Assembly: GCF_009557615.1 (NCBI RefSeq)
Contig: NZ_CP045652.1
Location: 1,240,001 to 1,304,000, forward strand
Origin: Sphingobacteruim zhuxiongii
GTDB lineage: Bacteria; Bacteroidota; Bacteroidia; Sphingobacteriales; Sphingobacteriaceae
Length of the DNA stretch: 64,000 nt
Direction: 5' to 3'
Part shown: in pieces, positions 16,167-23,658 of the stretch
How the letters are laid out: the number at the start of each line of letters is the position of its first letter
Position numbering within the stretch: the stretch's first letter is position 1
The notes under the pieces: model-generated
Told to the model about the DNA's origin: nothing
What the model saw: only the letters and a program-made list of their open reading frames with translations
Databases searched by the model: none
Program-made: the position numbers and the translations under genes

Positions 16167-16862
16167 ATGATTCATAAAATGGTTATTCGCGAGTGGGCAG
16201 AAGCAGATCGACCAAGAGAAAAACTCAAGGAACGCGGGCGACGCGCATTAACAGATGCAGAATTACTGGCGATTATAATTGGGTCTGGTTCGCGAACAGA
16301 ATCCGCTGTAGAACTATGCATGCGACTGCTCTCCGGGGTTAACCAAAATCTGCTACAGCTTGCAAAACTTGAAGTACACGATTTATGCCAGTACAAAGGG
16401 ATAGGTGAAGCAAAAGCAATCAGCATTATTGCGGCCTTAGAATTAGGAAGACGGAGACAAGACTGTCTGCAGGAGGAGGTTCCTATTCTAAATTCAAGTA
16501 AACGGGTTTATGAATATTTTCGTTCGAAGTTGCAAGATTTACCCAATGAAGAGTTCTGGGCGATCTATCTAAACACCGCTTGTAAGGTTCTTGATACCCA
16601 ATTGATAGGGAGGGGAGGAAACGATTTTACGCCTGTCGATATTCGCACAATTTTTCGCTTCGCATTATTGAATAGATCACATTCTATTATATTAGCTCAT
16701 AACCATCCCTCCGGAACGCTGAAAGCTAGCGACATGGATATACGGATTACCAAGAAGATTACCCAAGCGGCTGATTTGCTCGAGATACGCATTCACGACC
16801 ATCTAATTTTCACTGACTGTGCATATTTAAGTTTTCGAGACGAAGGGTTATTATCCTGTTGA
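16167..16862 (+). CDS. radC: RadC family JAB-domain protein
   Basis: Protein of 231 residues, the usual RadC length. Residues 1-100 contain the helix-hairpin-helix-like UPF0758 N-terminal domain (ADRPREKLKERGRRALTDAELLAIIIGSG). The C-terminal JAB/MPN metalloprotease-like domain has the zinc motif HNHPSG at about 177-182 followed by the downstream Asp (ASDMDIRIT). RadC was originally linked to DNA repair, but the real role is unresolved. This is the housekeeping chromosomal form with the N-terminal domain, not the short plasmid type. It is divergent from the cyclophilin operon. Confidence 0.9.
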   Translation: MIHKMVIREWAEADRPREKLKERGRRALTDAELLAIIIGSGSRTESAVELCMRLLSGVNQNLLQLAKLEVHDLCQYKGIGEAKAISIIAALELGRRRQDCLQEEVPILNSSKRVYEYFRSKLQDLPNEEFWAIYLNTACKVLDTQLIGRGGNDFTPVDIRTIFRFALLNRSHSIILAHNHPSGTLKASDMDIRITKKITQAADLLEIRIHDHLIFTDCAYLSFRDEGLLSC

Positions 16863-16938
16863 TCGTTCTTATCCTAGATCAATGTGAGTAAAAACCCTTT
16901 GCTGGATATTTGCGTTATTAAATTAGAAAGTAGAAATT

Positions 16939-17655
16939 ATGGCAAAATATTTTTATCACGAAGCGGACAGTAGAGGCGATGCAAATCATGGATGGTTGCA
17001 TTCTAAACATACTTTTAGTTTTGCAGGGTACATGAATGCGGAACGGATGAATTTTGGAGTTCTCCGTGTATTAAATGATGACTTTGTAAGTCCGGATATG
17101 GGCTTCGGTAGACATCCCCACAGTAATATGGAGATTATCTCTATTCCGCTTGAAGGAGAATTAGCGCATAGCGATAGTATGGGTACAGGTTCTGTCATAA
17201 AAGCAGGGGATATTCAAGTCATGAGTGCGGGTACTGGGATTGAACATAGCGAGTACAATCACTCCAAAGTAGATCCAGTGAAGTTTTTACAAATCTGGAT
17301 CATCCCAAACAAGCAAAATGTTGACCCTAGATATGAGCAACAAACAATCGATAAGGAAAAAACACATAATAATTTCTTACAAATATTATCGCCAAATGCC
17401 GATGACGAGGGCGTTTGGATACATCAGAACGCTTGGTTTCATCTTGCTTCCTTCGATGCGGGGTACAATCGGGAATATGTACTAAAAGACCCTAATAATG
17501 GATTATATGTTTTTGTATTAAAGGGAGACGTTGAAGTTGGGAATCAACTCATGCATACGCGCGATGGATTAGGCATTGTAGGGGAGGAACATGTGTCGAT
17601 CAAGGCGACAACAAATGCTGAATTCTTGTTGATGGAAGTGCCAGTTGTGTTTTAA
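16939..17655 (+). CDS. Pirin family (quercetinase-like) cupin
   Basis: Bicupin of 238 residues of the pirin/YhhW type. The N-terminal cupin carries the metal-binding cluster GFGRHPHSNMEIISIPLEGELAHSDSMG with His residues near positions 59, 61 and about 75, then GTGIEHSEYN near 98-107, where His and Glu complete the site. YhhW-like relatives show quercetin 2,3-dioxygenase activity in vitro; the natural role is unclear. The start begins with the standard RGDANHGWLHSKHTFSF lead-in. Single gene with its own terminator at 17750-17807. Confidence 0.88.
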   Translation: MAKYFYHEADSRGDANHGWLHSKHTFSFAGYMNAERMNFGVLRVLNDDFVSPDMGFGRHPHSNMEIISIPLEGELAHSDSMGTGSVIKAGDIQVMSAGTGIEHSEYNHSKVDPVKFLQIWIIPNKQNVDPRYEQQTIDKEKTHNNFLQILSPNADDEGVWIHQNAWFHLASFDAGYNREYVLKDPNNGLYVFVLKGDVEVGNQLMHTRDGLGIVGEEHVSIKATTNAEFLLMEVPVVF

Positions 17656-17749
17656 GGAACTGCTATTTTCCAAGGATTAACATCCTTATAGTTGTGGGGG
17701 GAATCTTTGCAATTAAGCAAATAAAGGAATAGGCATTGGTTTAAATTGG

Positions 17750-17807
17750 AAGACCTATTTTCATATCAGTTGAATTAATCGTTAATACTGATATGAAAAT
17801 AGGTCTT
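17750..17807. terminator. Long perfect inverted repeat, probable terminator
   Basis: Two perfect 21-bp arms (17750-17770 and 17787-17807) with a 16-nt AT-rich loop; the right arm ends in CTT followed by TTTAG. It lies about 95 bp after the pirin gene and 96 bp beyond the end of the convergent alkaline phosphatase gene, so it can serve both directions. The arms are longer than other terminators in this window. Confidence 0.65.
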
Positions 17808-17902
17808 TTAGTATTCTTGCTCAGGCTTTTCAGCCACTTGCGAACTTAATGTTAATCCAATATGTTGAGATCAATGTTTAAGTTAGGATTATGATAGCTT
17901 CC

Positions 17903-19312
17903 TTAGAATTGCCAGCCTGCAATTTTCGCAACTGTTCTTGGAATATCTACGTTATCCATTTTATGGCTAAAGTTTTCTGCTCCAACACCAATTGCAAATA
18001 CAGGGATGAATGCTGCTGAGTGATTTCCAGAAGCCCAACCAAGAGATGATGCTTTATTTAGTGCATTTACAGCTAGTGAAGCAATTTTATTGTTGTTTGC
18101 GTACAGACTCTTCGCTGTTTCATTTTGGTGATTAACGAAGCTTTTCTCATATGCAGCCTTAATTTCACTTTCTTCTTTTTCTCCAACTTTAACTTCTGTC
18201 CATAAACCTGTTTGCTCACTTAAAAGCGTTTTCACTTGCTCCCAAGTCGCATTTCCGTTTTTCTCACGAAGTTCATTAATTTTCGCAGAAAGTGCTTCTT
18301 GTGAGATCTTTTGGTTTTTGATATTGTTTATACGTAACGTAGAGCTACCATTACCCACAGCTAAACCACCAGTTTCATGGTCGGCAGTCACAACGATTAA
18401 CGTTTCTTCAGGATGTTTCTTGTAAAATTCGTAGGCTTTTTGCACGGATTTATTGAAGTCTAAAACCTCTTTAATTGCAGCAGCCCCATCATTTGAATGA
18501 CATGCCCAGTCGATTTTCCCACCTTCAACCATTAAGAAAAATCCTTGATTACCTTGACTAAGTGTTTTGATTGCTGCTTCAGTAATATTAGCAAGGTTCA
18601 TATCATTTGGTTGTTGGTCAATAGCAAATTTTAATGCGGAAGGAGATGTTCCCTTATCATTCATTAAAATCAGTTTATTGGTACCGCTTTTTACTTTATT
18701 GAAATCGTTCATTCCATAAACAACAGTATAACCAGCTTTTTCTAATTGAGGGATTAACGGGGTAGCTTTTTCTCCCTTAGCATTTGTCTCTGGTTTTAAG
18801 AAACCAGCTCCACCAAAAAAGTCGAAATTTGATTTGATGATGTCTTGACCAATTTCATAATACATATCGCGATCTTTTTGGTTCGCGTAGAATGAAGCAG
18901 GGGTTGCGTGGTCGATGCTGACACTAGTCGTTATACCAACTTTCATACCTTTTTTCTTTGCTTTCTTTGCAATGCTTTCATATGCGGTCGTTCCAGTACT
19001 GTCCATACCAATAACACCGTTTTTAGTTTTGTATCCTACAGCTAAAGCAGTACCACCTGCTCCTGAGTCTGTAACACCATGTGAAAGGGAATGCGAAGTT
19101 GCGTGTGTAGCATGGGGAAAGGTGCTGAATACCATCGGAACGATACTGTTTTTGTTTTCTTGACTTGCCAAAAATAGTTCCGCTGCGTGTACTTGGTTAA
19201 GGCCCATTCCGTCACCGATAAGAAAGAAAATGTACTTAGGTTGTTTTTGTCCAAAGCTTAGTCCTACGCATAATACGAAGGCGAAGAAAAAGCTTATGCT
19301 TTTTTTAATCAT
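17903..19312 (-). CDS. Alkaline phosphatase (PhoA superfamily)
   Basis: Exported enzyme of 469 residues with a Sec signal peptide (about residues 1-21, ending SFGQ). The alkaline phosphatase core is clear: metal Asp in FFLIGDGMG (about 30-38), the phosphorylated Ser in HGVTDSGAGGTALAVG (about 78-93), SIDHATPASFYANQ (about 137-150), EGGKIDWACHSND (about 262-274) and the C-terminal metal motif TADHETGG. It hydrolyses phosphomonoesters in the periplasm, freeing phosphate. A -7 box at 19336-19343 supplies the promoter; no Pho-box-like direct repeat is obvious there. Single-gene unit. Confidence 0.9.
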   Translation of the reverse strand: MIKKSISFFFAFVLCVGLSFGQKQPKYIFFLIGDGMGLNQVHAAELFLASQENKNSIVPMVFSTFPHATHATSHSLSHGVTDSGAGGTALAVGYKTKNGVIGMDSTGTTAYESIAKKAKKKGMKVGITTSVSIDHATPASFYANQKDRDMYYEIGQDIIKSNFDFFGGAGFLKPETNAKGEKATPLIPQLEKAGYTVVYGMNDFNKVKSGTNKLILMNDKGTSPSALKFAIDQQPNDMNLANITEAAIKTLSQGNQGFFLMVEGGKIDWACHSNDGAAAIKEVLDFNKSVQKAYEFYKKHPEETLIVVTADHETGGLAVGNGSSTLRINNIKNQKISQEALSAKINELREKNGNATWEQVKTLLSEQTGLWTEVKVGEKEESEIKAAYEKSFVNHQNETAKSLYANNNKIASLAVNALNKASSLGWASGNHSAAFIPVFAIGVGAENFSHKMDNVDIPRTVAKIAGWQF

Positions 19313-19335
19313 GAGTGATAATATTTGATTTGTGT

Positions 19336-19343
19336 CAAAAATA
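19336..19343 (-). promoter_or_regulatory. Promoter -7 box for the alkaline phosphatase gene
   Basis: Reads TATTTTTG on the minus strand, matching TAnnTTTG. The expected leader is about 18-20 nt to the ATG at 19312. No convincing -33 TTG at the right distance. Confidence 0.45.
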
Positions 19344-19442
19344 CGGTTAGGATGTTAAGTTACCATTAATTTAATAATGTCTCTGTATGCAAACAAAAAT
19401 ATTACACTGCTTGTTTAACCCGTATATCAATATATAGACAGT

Positions 19443-20783
19443 ATGGAAAATAGTTTATTAACTACCGCTCGATCATACTTTAATGATCAGGTATTCGACA
19501 ATCTTGCGGCTAAGCATGGCGAAAGTGCAGATAATGTCCGTAAAGGCTTAGATGCCGTAATTCCTTCTTTATTTCTTGGATTACAAAGTAAGTCGCCAAG
19601 CGACCAAAGTGGGATAATTGATGTTTTAAAACAATACTTTTCTCAAATAAATTTCTCTGATTTGGGTTCCTTGTGGAACAGCGGAGATCAGGATCCGGCG
19701 GATTCTGAAAAAAGCTCTCATCTAATTTCATCTATTTTTGGTGGTGGACTTGATCAAGTGATCGCAACGGTTTCTGGATTTCTCCATACCAGTGGCGGTT
19801 CGGTAATGCAACTATTGAAAACGGCTCTTCCAGGAGTGGTAGGTGCTTTAACTCAAAATGGAACCGACTGGGATAGCAGCCGAATTGCAGGCTTGTTAGA
19901 TAATAACAAATCTGACTTTTTAGCCGCATTGCCGTCTGGATTAAATTTAGGCGCTTTGGGCTCATCGCTTCTATCGCAACCTAACGTTGTTGAAGGAAGA
20001 CCTGTTATACCAGTAACAGATCCGGAACCGATAATTGATCCTGTAAAAGATGTGATCGTAGATGATCCAATTATTCCGCCAGTGACGAGAACAGCAAATA
20101 GAGTAGAGGATCGTCCTGTCGCCCATGTGCCGGAAGAACGTAAAAAAGGAGGAGGCTTATGGTGGCTACTTATCCCGCTGTTGTTACTTTTACTTTGGTT
20201 CCTATTCGGAAAAGGCTGTAGCCGTGAGAACGAAACAGCAGCAACTGATACCATCCCATCAACAGTAGCGCCTGTGGATACTGTGGAAGAAATCATAACA
20301 GAGACCCCAGTTCGTGAATCGATCATGGTAACTCTACCAGACAACAGTACAATTAATGCTTATAAAGGTGGTATTGAAGATCAATTGGTTGCATTCTTAA
20401 ACAGCGACTACAAACAGATCTCTGATGATGACTTGAAAAATCGCTGGTTCGATTTTGATAACTTGAATTTTGAAACAGGAACATCGAAAATTACTGCAGA
20501 GAGTCAAACACAACTACAAAATCTAGCGGCAATCTTGAAGGTATTCCCGGATGTTAAAGTTAAAATAGGTGGATATACGGATAAGACAGGCGATGAGGCT
20601 TTCAATAAAAAGCTATCTGGCGAACGTGCTGATGCGGTAAAAGCAGCATTAACCAATATGAGTGTTGGGGATCGCGTAGTTGAGACAGAAGGATATGGTT
20701 CTTCATTAGCGAAGTTTGAAGCGAACGCTCCTGAATCTGATCGTATTAAAGACAGAAGAGTATCAATTAGTGTAAGAAAATAA
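19443..20783 (+). CDS. DUF937-OmpA fusion, inner-membrane peptidoglycan binder
   Basis: Protein of 446 residues with no signal peptide. Residues 1-185 are a DUF937 domain (DNVRKGLDAVIPSLFLGL, then Gly-rich repeats such as IFGGGLDQV). A Pro/Val-rich linker leads to a single strong membrane helix at about 236-256 (WWLLIPLLLLLLWFLF). The C-terminal domain from about 335 is OmpA-like peptidoglycan binding, with the NFETGTSKITAESQTQL entry, the GYTDKTGDEAFNKKLSGERA core and the final ESDRIKDRRVSI. The topology implies DUF937 in the cytoplasm and the OmpA domain in the periplasm. Likely links the inner membrane to the cell wall; function unknown. Confidence 0.8.
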   Translation: MENSLLTTARSYFNDQVFDNLAAKHGESADNVRKGLDAVIPSLFLGLQSKSPSDQSGIIDVLKQYFSQINFSDLGSLWNSGDQDPADSEKSSHLISSIFGGGLDQVIATVSGFLHTSGGSVMQLLKTALPGVVGALTQNGTDWDSSRIAGLLDNNKSDFLAALPSGLNLGALGSSLLSQPNVVEGRPVIPVTDPEPIIDPVKDVIVDDPIIPPVTRTANRVEDRPVAHVPEERKKGGGLWWLLIPLLLLLLWFLFGKGCSRENETAATDTIPSTVAPVDTVEEIITETPVRESIMVTLPDNSTINAYKGGIEDQLVAFLNSDYKQISDDDLKNRWFDFDNLNFETGTSKITAESQTQLQNLAAILKVFPDVKVKIGGYTDKTGDEAFNKKLSGERADAVKAALTNMSVGDRVVETEGYGSSLAKFEANAPESDRIKDRRVSISVRK

Positions 20784-20863
20784 ACGAAGAATTTTTCTAG
20801 ATTATCTTTTCGGCGTGTTATCTCTTTCTTGAAAGAATAATGCGCCGATTTATTTTTGGAATT

Positions 20864-20892
20864 TTGAAAAGTATCGGCAATGTTTATTTTTG
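20864..20892 (+). promoter_or_regulatory. Promoter (TTG-N18-TATTTTTG) 4 bp before an ATG
   Basis: TTG at 20864-20866 and TATTTTTG at 20885-20892, spaced 18 bp, match the Bacteroidota promoter. Only 4 bp separate the box from the ATG at 20897, so the transcript would begin at or next to the start codon. Confidence 0.55.
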
Positions 20893-20896
20893 TGAA

Positions 20897-21208
20897 ATGT
20901 TAACAGCTACGCAAACCAACATGATTCAAGGGGATTTCGAGAAATTCCTTACTTTTTTACGTTCTCAAAAAAGGGGGCTGGACTTCGATGTGTTCGGTGA
21001 TTATGCGGGTTCGGTGTTAAACTTCTATATGGGAAGTTCTCTAATTATTCCGGCGGATAAGCTAGAAGCTGCCAAAGAATTGACAAACTTGTTTAATGCG
21101 GGGCTTAAAAATATTATTTCGAAAGAGGATGTTCTCGAAATCGCTGAAAGCATCGCGCAAGATACCAGCCTTGACTACAGTATCTTACAACCCATATTTA
21201 TGGGGTAG
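20897..21208 (+). CDS. Conserved-looking small protein of unknown function
   Basis: Acidic cytoplasmic protein of 103 residues from the ATG at 20897. A frame extension back to 20840 would read through the promoter, so I rejected the extra 19 residues. The sequence is mixed alpha/beta (FEKFLTFLRSQKRGLDFDVFGDYAG; ADKLEAAKELTNLF; EDVLEIAESIAQD). No Cys, signal peptide or known motif. It follows the DUF937-OmpA gene by 113 bp but has its own promoter. The space after it, 21209-21370, holds nothing I can support. Confidence 0.6.
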   Translation: MLTATQTNMIQGDFEKFLTFLRSQKRGLDFDVFGDYAGSVLNFYMGSSLIIPADKLEAAKELTNLFNAGLKNIISKEDVLEIAESIAQDTSLDYSILQPIFMG

Positions 21209-21370
21209 ATGTGAAGATTAGATGATTATTTAAAATAAGTAGACTTGAACTTCCGGTTCGCCGGTCTCCCCATGATCTCCTGACGCTGAAAAGTGAATAT
21301 TAATATTTTCTAAAGGCTAAAAACGAGATTGAGTTACCTTTTCTTTAAATCGTCGTATTCCTAATTTCAT

Positions 21371-21904
21371 TTATTCCTGAACCGTCCATACTAATTTGGA
21401 AATATCGTATCCACTTGCTTCTGCGTAGTTTAAATAGGCTTCCTTCCGTTCTTTTGACATGGTTTTTGAGCGAGAGAGGAACCATATATAATCCAGATTG
21501 TCACCGAAAACAAGGGCATCTTGATAATTTTCATCCAATTTAACAATGTTATACCCCGAATAGAATGGGCCAAAGAAGGATACTTTCAATGCACCACGGT
21601 TCTGTTCGTCTACAAATTTTGCTTTGCCTAAAGACTGTTTATGTTTTCCAGAAGTCTGATCAATACCTTGATTATTTACTAAGACAGTACCATCTTCATT
21701 AAGCGAATAATCTGCCGTTACATTCTTTAGATTTTTCTCCCAACGGAAGTCAAAACGCGCAATTTCATACCATTTCCCGAGATATTTTGCTAATTGAAAA
21801 GGTTCTACGACCTCAACTTTTGAACGAATAGGGCGTAATAGATTATAAGCTACAGTTCCTAACGCAACGACCGATAGTGCTATAAGTGATTTCTTTTTGT
21901 CCAT
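21371..21904 (-). CDS. Bacterial lipocalin (Blc-like)
   Basis: Lipocalin of 177 residues starting at the ATG 21904 (MDKKKSLIALSVVALGTVAYN), whose hydrophobic N-terminus is a membrane anchor or uncleaved signal without a lipobox Cys. The lipocalin signature is clear: KYLGKWYEIARFDFRWEKNL (about residues 43-62; GxW motif), VTADYSLNEDGTV, KGALKVSFFGPF-like strand, and DYIWFLSRSKTMSKE near the C-terminus (the R of the third conserved region). Blc-type proteins bind fatty acids or lysophospholipids at the envelope. The open frame extends upstream to 22174 but overlaps the divergent gene, so that extension is not real. Confidence 0.85.
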   Translation of the reverse strand: MDKKKSLIALSVVALGTVAYNLLRPIRSKVEVVEPFQLAKYLGKWYEIARFDFRWEKNLKNVTADYSLNEDGTVLVNNQGIDQTSGKHKQSLGKAKFVDEQNRGALKVSFFGPFYSGYNIVKLDENYQDALVFGDNLDYIWFLSRSKTMSKERKEAYLNYAEASGYDISKLVWTVQE

Positions 21905-21957
21905 AGTTAAATTTACGAAGAAAACACTTAGCAGACATAAAAGTTTAAATAGATTAC

Positions 21958-21965
21958 TAGTTTTG
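21958..21965 (+). promoter_or_regulatory. Promoter -7 box for the DUF4268 gene
   Basis: TAGTTTTG matches TAnnTTTG. It predicts a start of transcription near 21971, about 12 nt before the TTG start codon at 21983. It lies in the 78-bp divergent gap with the lipocalin gene. Confidence 0.45.
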
Positions 21966-21982
21966 CAGAAAAATAAAAGATA

Positions 21983-22444
21983 TTGTATTCCAGAGACGAA
22001 GCAAAAAGTATTAGAGAGTCCTTTTGGACGAGTTTCGGTCAGTACATGACCCCGATTTTGGGTGCAGAGGGACAAAAGGTGAACTGGGTGAATTATAAAA
22101 CCGGAGTGAAGCATCTTTTCTTTCGTATGGATGTCGACAATAAGAAAGCTTTTATTGCTATTGAGATGGCACATCCAGATGCTGGAATTAGAAGCTTAAT
22201 GTTTGAACAGTTTTTACAGTACAAGATGGTCTTGGAGTCGGAACTCGCCGAAGAATGGGTATGGCATGAGCAGTGTTATGATAATTATGGCAAAGAAACT
22301 GCGCGAATTTATATGGAATTATCAGATGTAAGTATATTTCGAAGAGACGACTGGCCAAGCTTAATTTCATTTTTTAAACCTCGCATTATCGCATTAGACA
22401 GTTTCTGGTCAGATGCACAATATGGATTTGAACTTTTTAAATAG
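21983..22444 (+). CDS. DUF4268 family protein, TTG start
   Basis: Protein of 153 residues in the DUF4268 family (MYSRDEAKSIRESFWTSFGQYM is the typical beginning; later HLFFRMDVDNKKAFIAIE and LYKMVLESELAEEW-like region). The only plausible start is TTG at 21983: a stop codon lies three codons upstream in the same frame and the conserved family start coincides with the TTG. Related domains occur in nuclease-like proteins, but stand-alone short members in Bacteroidota are uncharacterised. No signal peptide. Six bases separate it from the S1/P1 nuclease gene, so the two are co-transcribed. Confidence 0.75.
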   Translation: MYSRDEAKSIRESFWTSFGQYMTPILGAEGQKVNWVNYKTGVKHLFFRMDVDNKKAFIAIEMAHPDAGIRSLMFEQFLQYKMVLESELAEEWVWHEQCYDNYGKETARIYMELSDVSIFRRDDWPSLISFFKPRIIALDSFWSDAQYGFELFK

Positions 22445-22450
22445 ATTATA

Positions 22451-23242
22451 ATGAAAACAGTAGCAAAGATTGTGTTGTTTTTTATGTTGTTGACGTCAAG
22501 CCAACAGTTATTTGCTTGGGGAACAACAGGCCACCGTGTTATTTCGGAAATCGCGGAGAAGCATCTTTCAAGAAAAGCAAAACGTAATATTGAATCCTTG
22601 ATTGGAAAGCAAAAGATTGCATATTGGTCGAATTGGGCGGATTTTATTAAATCTTCTCCTGATCCTTTACTAAACAGCACCGGATCATGGCACTTTTTGA
22701 ACACCGCAGGAAACTTGAATTTTCAAGATTTTAATACTGCCTTACAGAATTCACCTGATCAAAATTTATACAAAGCATATGCTCGTGTGAAAGCACAATT
22801 GGCAGACAAAAAGCTTAGTGTAGAAGAAAGACGTCAGGCATTGTATTATGTTATTCACCTGTTAGGGGATGCGCATCAGCCGATGCATGTTAGCCGCGCG
22901 GAAGACTTAGGCGGTAATAAAATAGATATTACATTCTTTGGTCGTCCTGGGAATATCCATCGTGTATGGGATAGTGATTTAGTAGATAACGAGAAGTATT
23001 CTTTTATAGAGTATGCAGCCGTTTTAGACTACGATAAATCATTTTTCAAAAAGTATACACAATCTTCATTTGAGCAGTGGCTATATGAATCCCATCAGTT
23101 AGCGAATGTAATTTATGACGATGTCGTTAAGCAGAATAAATTGTCTTACGACTATATATACCGTTTTAAATATCCGATGGAAGAGTGTTTGTTAAAGGCG
23201 GGACTTCGCTTAGCAAAAGAACTAAATGAGATCTTTGGATAG
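22451..23242 (+). CDS. Secreted S1/P1-type zinc nuclease
   Basis: Exported protein of 263 residues with a Sec signal peptide (about 1-22, ending LFAWG). Mature proteins of this family begin with Trp, which is a zinc ligand; here cleavage before W23 (WGTTGHRV) gives exactly that. Further ligands are visible: HFLNTAG, YVIHLLGDAHQPMHVS (about 134-149), DLGGNKIDI and HRVWDSDL (about 179-186). S1/P1 enzymes cleave single-stranded DNA/RNA and 3'-phosphates outside the cytoplasm, so it may serve phosphate or nucleotide scavenging, in keeping with the alkaline phosphatase nearby. Ends at a strong bidirectional terminator. Confidence 0.9.
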   Translation: MKTVAKIVLFFMLLTSSQQLFAWGTTGHRVISEIAEKHLSRKAKRNIESLIGKQKIAYWSNWADFIKSSPDPLLNSTGSWHFLNTAGNLNFQDFNTALQNSPDQNLYKAYARVKAQLADKKLSVEERRQALYYVIHLLGDAHQPMHVSRAEDLGGNKIDITFFGRPGNIHRVWDSDLVDNEKYSFIEYAAVLDYDKSFFKKYTQSSFEQWLYESHQLANVIYDDVVKQNKLSYDYIYRFKYPMEECLLKAGLRLAKELNEIFG

Positions 23243-23250
23243 TATTATTC

Positions 23251-23291
23251 AAAAACAAGAAAGCCGCTTCATTAGCGGCTTTCTTGTTTTT
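23251..23291. terminator. Strong bidirectional terminator
   Basis: Perfect 17-bp stem (23251-23267 and 23275-23291) with core GAAAGCCGC and a 7-nt loop, A-run before and T-run after. It lies between the convergent nuclease gene and the hypothetical gene at 23293. Confidence 0.85.
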
Positions 23292-23292
23292 G

Positions 23293-23658
23293 TTATTGAA
23301 TGGTCCAATTAAAATAGCACCCATCTGCCTGAAATAAAGCATTCAAATAGCTAAATTTCATATCTACATAGTCATTGGAACAGCTGTTAGAGTCGCTACA
23401 ACAAAAATGGCGATCAATGTCGAAACTTAATCGAAAACTACCCTTCGAGTCCTGAGGTGAATATTTAAACTGAGTTATCTTGAATCCATCGGCCTGAGGA
23501 CTCCCGTCTTTATCTTGCAGTTGATCAAAGATGTAAGAACGAAACGAATCCCATTGATCCGCGGGTACTAGTTTTAATAAAAGCGATGCATCGATAATTA
23601 GCTTATCCCAATCGTGCTTTTCTATCCTAAACGTAAACTCAAAAGACTTGCTATCCAT
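23293..23658 (-). CDS. Hypothetical protein with a Cys cluster
   Basis: Cytoplasmic protein of 121 residues, no signal peptide. It begins with a beta-rich half (FEFTFRIEKHDWDKLIID), has a helix (ADQWDSFRSYIFDQLQD) and ends with a strand pattern; a cluster HFCCSDSNSC at about residues 84-93 could bind a metal. I recognise no family. It overlaps the upstream YgjP-like gene by 8 bp, so the two are translationally coupled and probably work together. Confidence 0.6.
   Translation of the reverse strand: MDSKSFEFTFRIEKHDWDKLIIDASLLLKLVPADQWDSFRSYIFDQLQDKDGSPQADGFKITQFKYSPQDSKGSFRLSFDIDRHFCCSDSNSCSNDYVDMKFSYLNALFQADGCYFNWTIQ

Noticed and set aside
19853-20344. Long antisense open frame opposite the DUF937-OmpA gene
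   Set aside because: Ser/Thr/Gly-rich translation typical of reading a real gene backwards; no ribosome-binding site or promoter.
21253-21264. CCGG-TTCG-CCGG mini-hairpin after the 103-residue gene
   Set aside because: Only 4-bp arms and no T-run; too weak to call a terminator or RNA.
21905-22174. N-terminal extension of the lipocalin frame
   Set aside because: It would overlap the divergent DUF4268 gene and its promoter, and the real lipocalin start with membrane anchor is at 21904.
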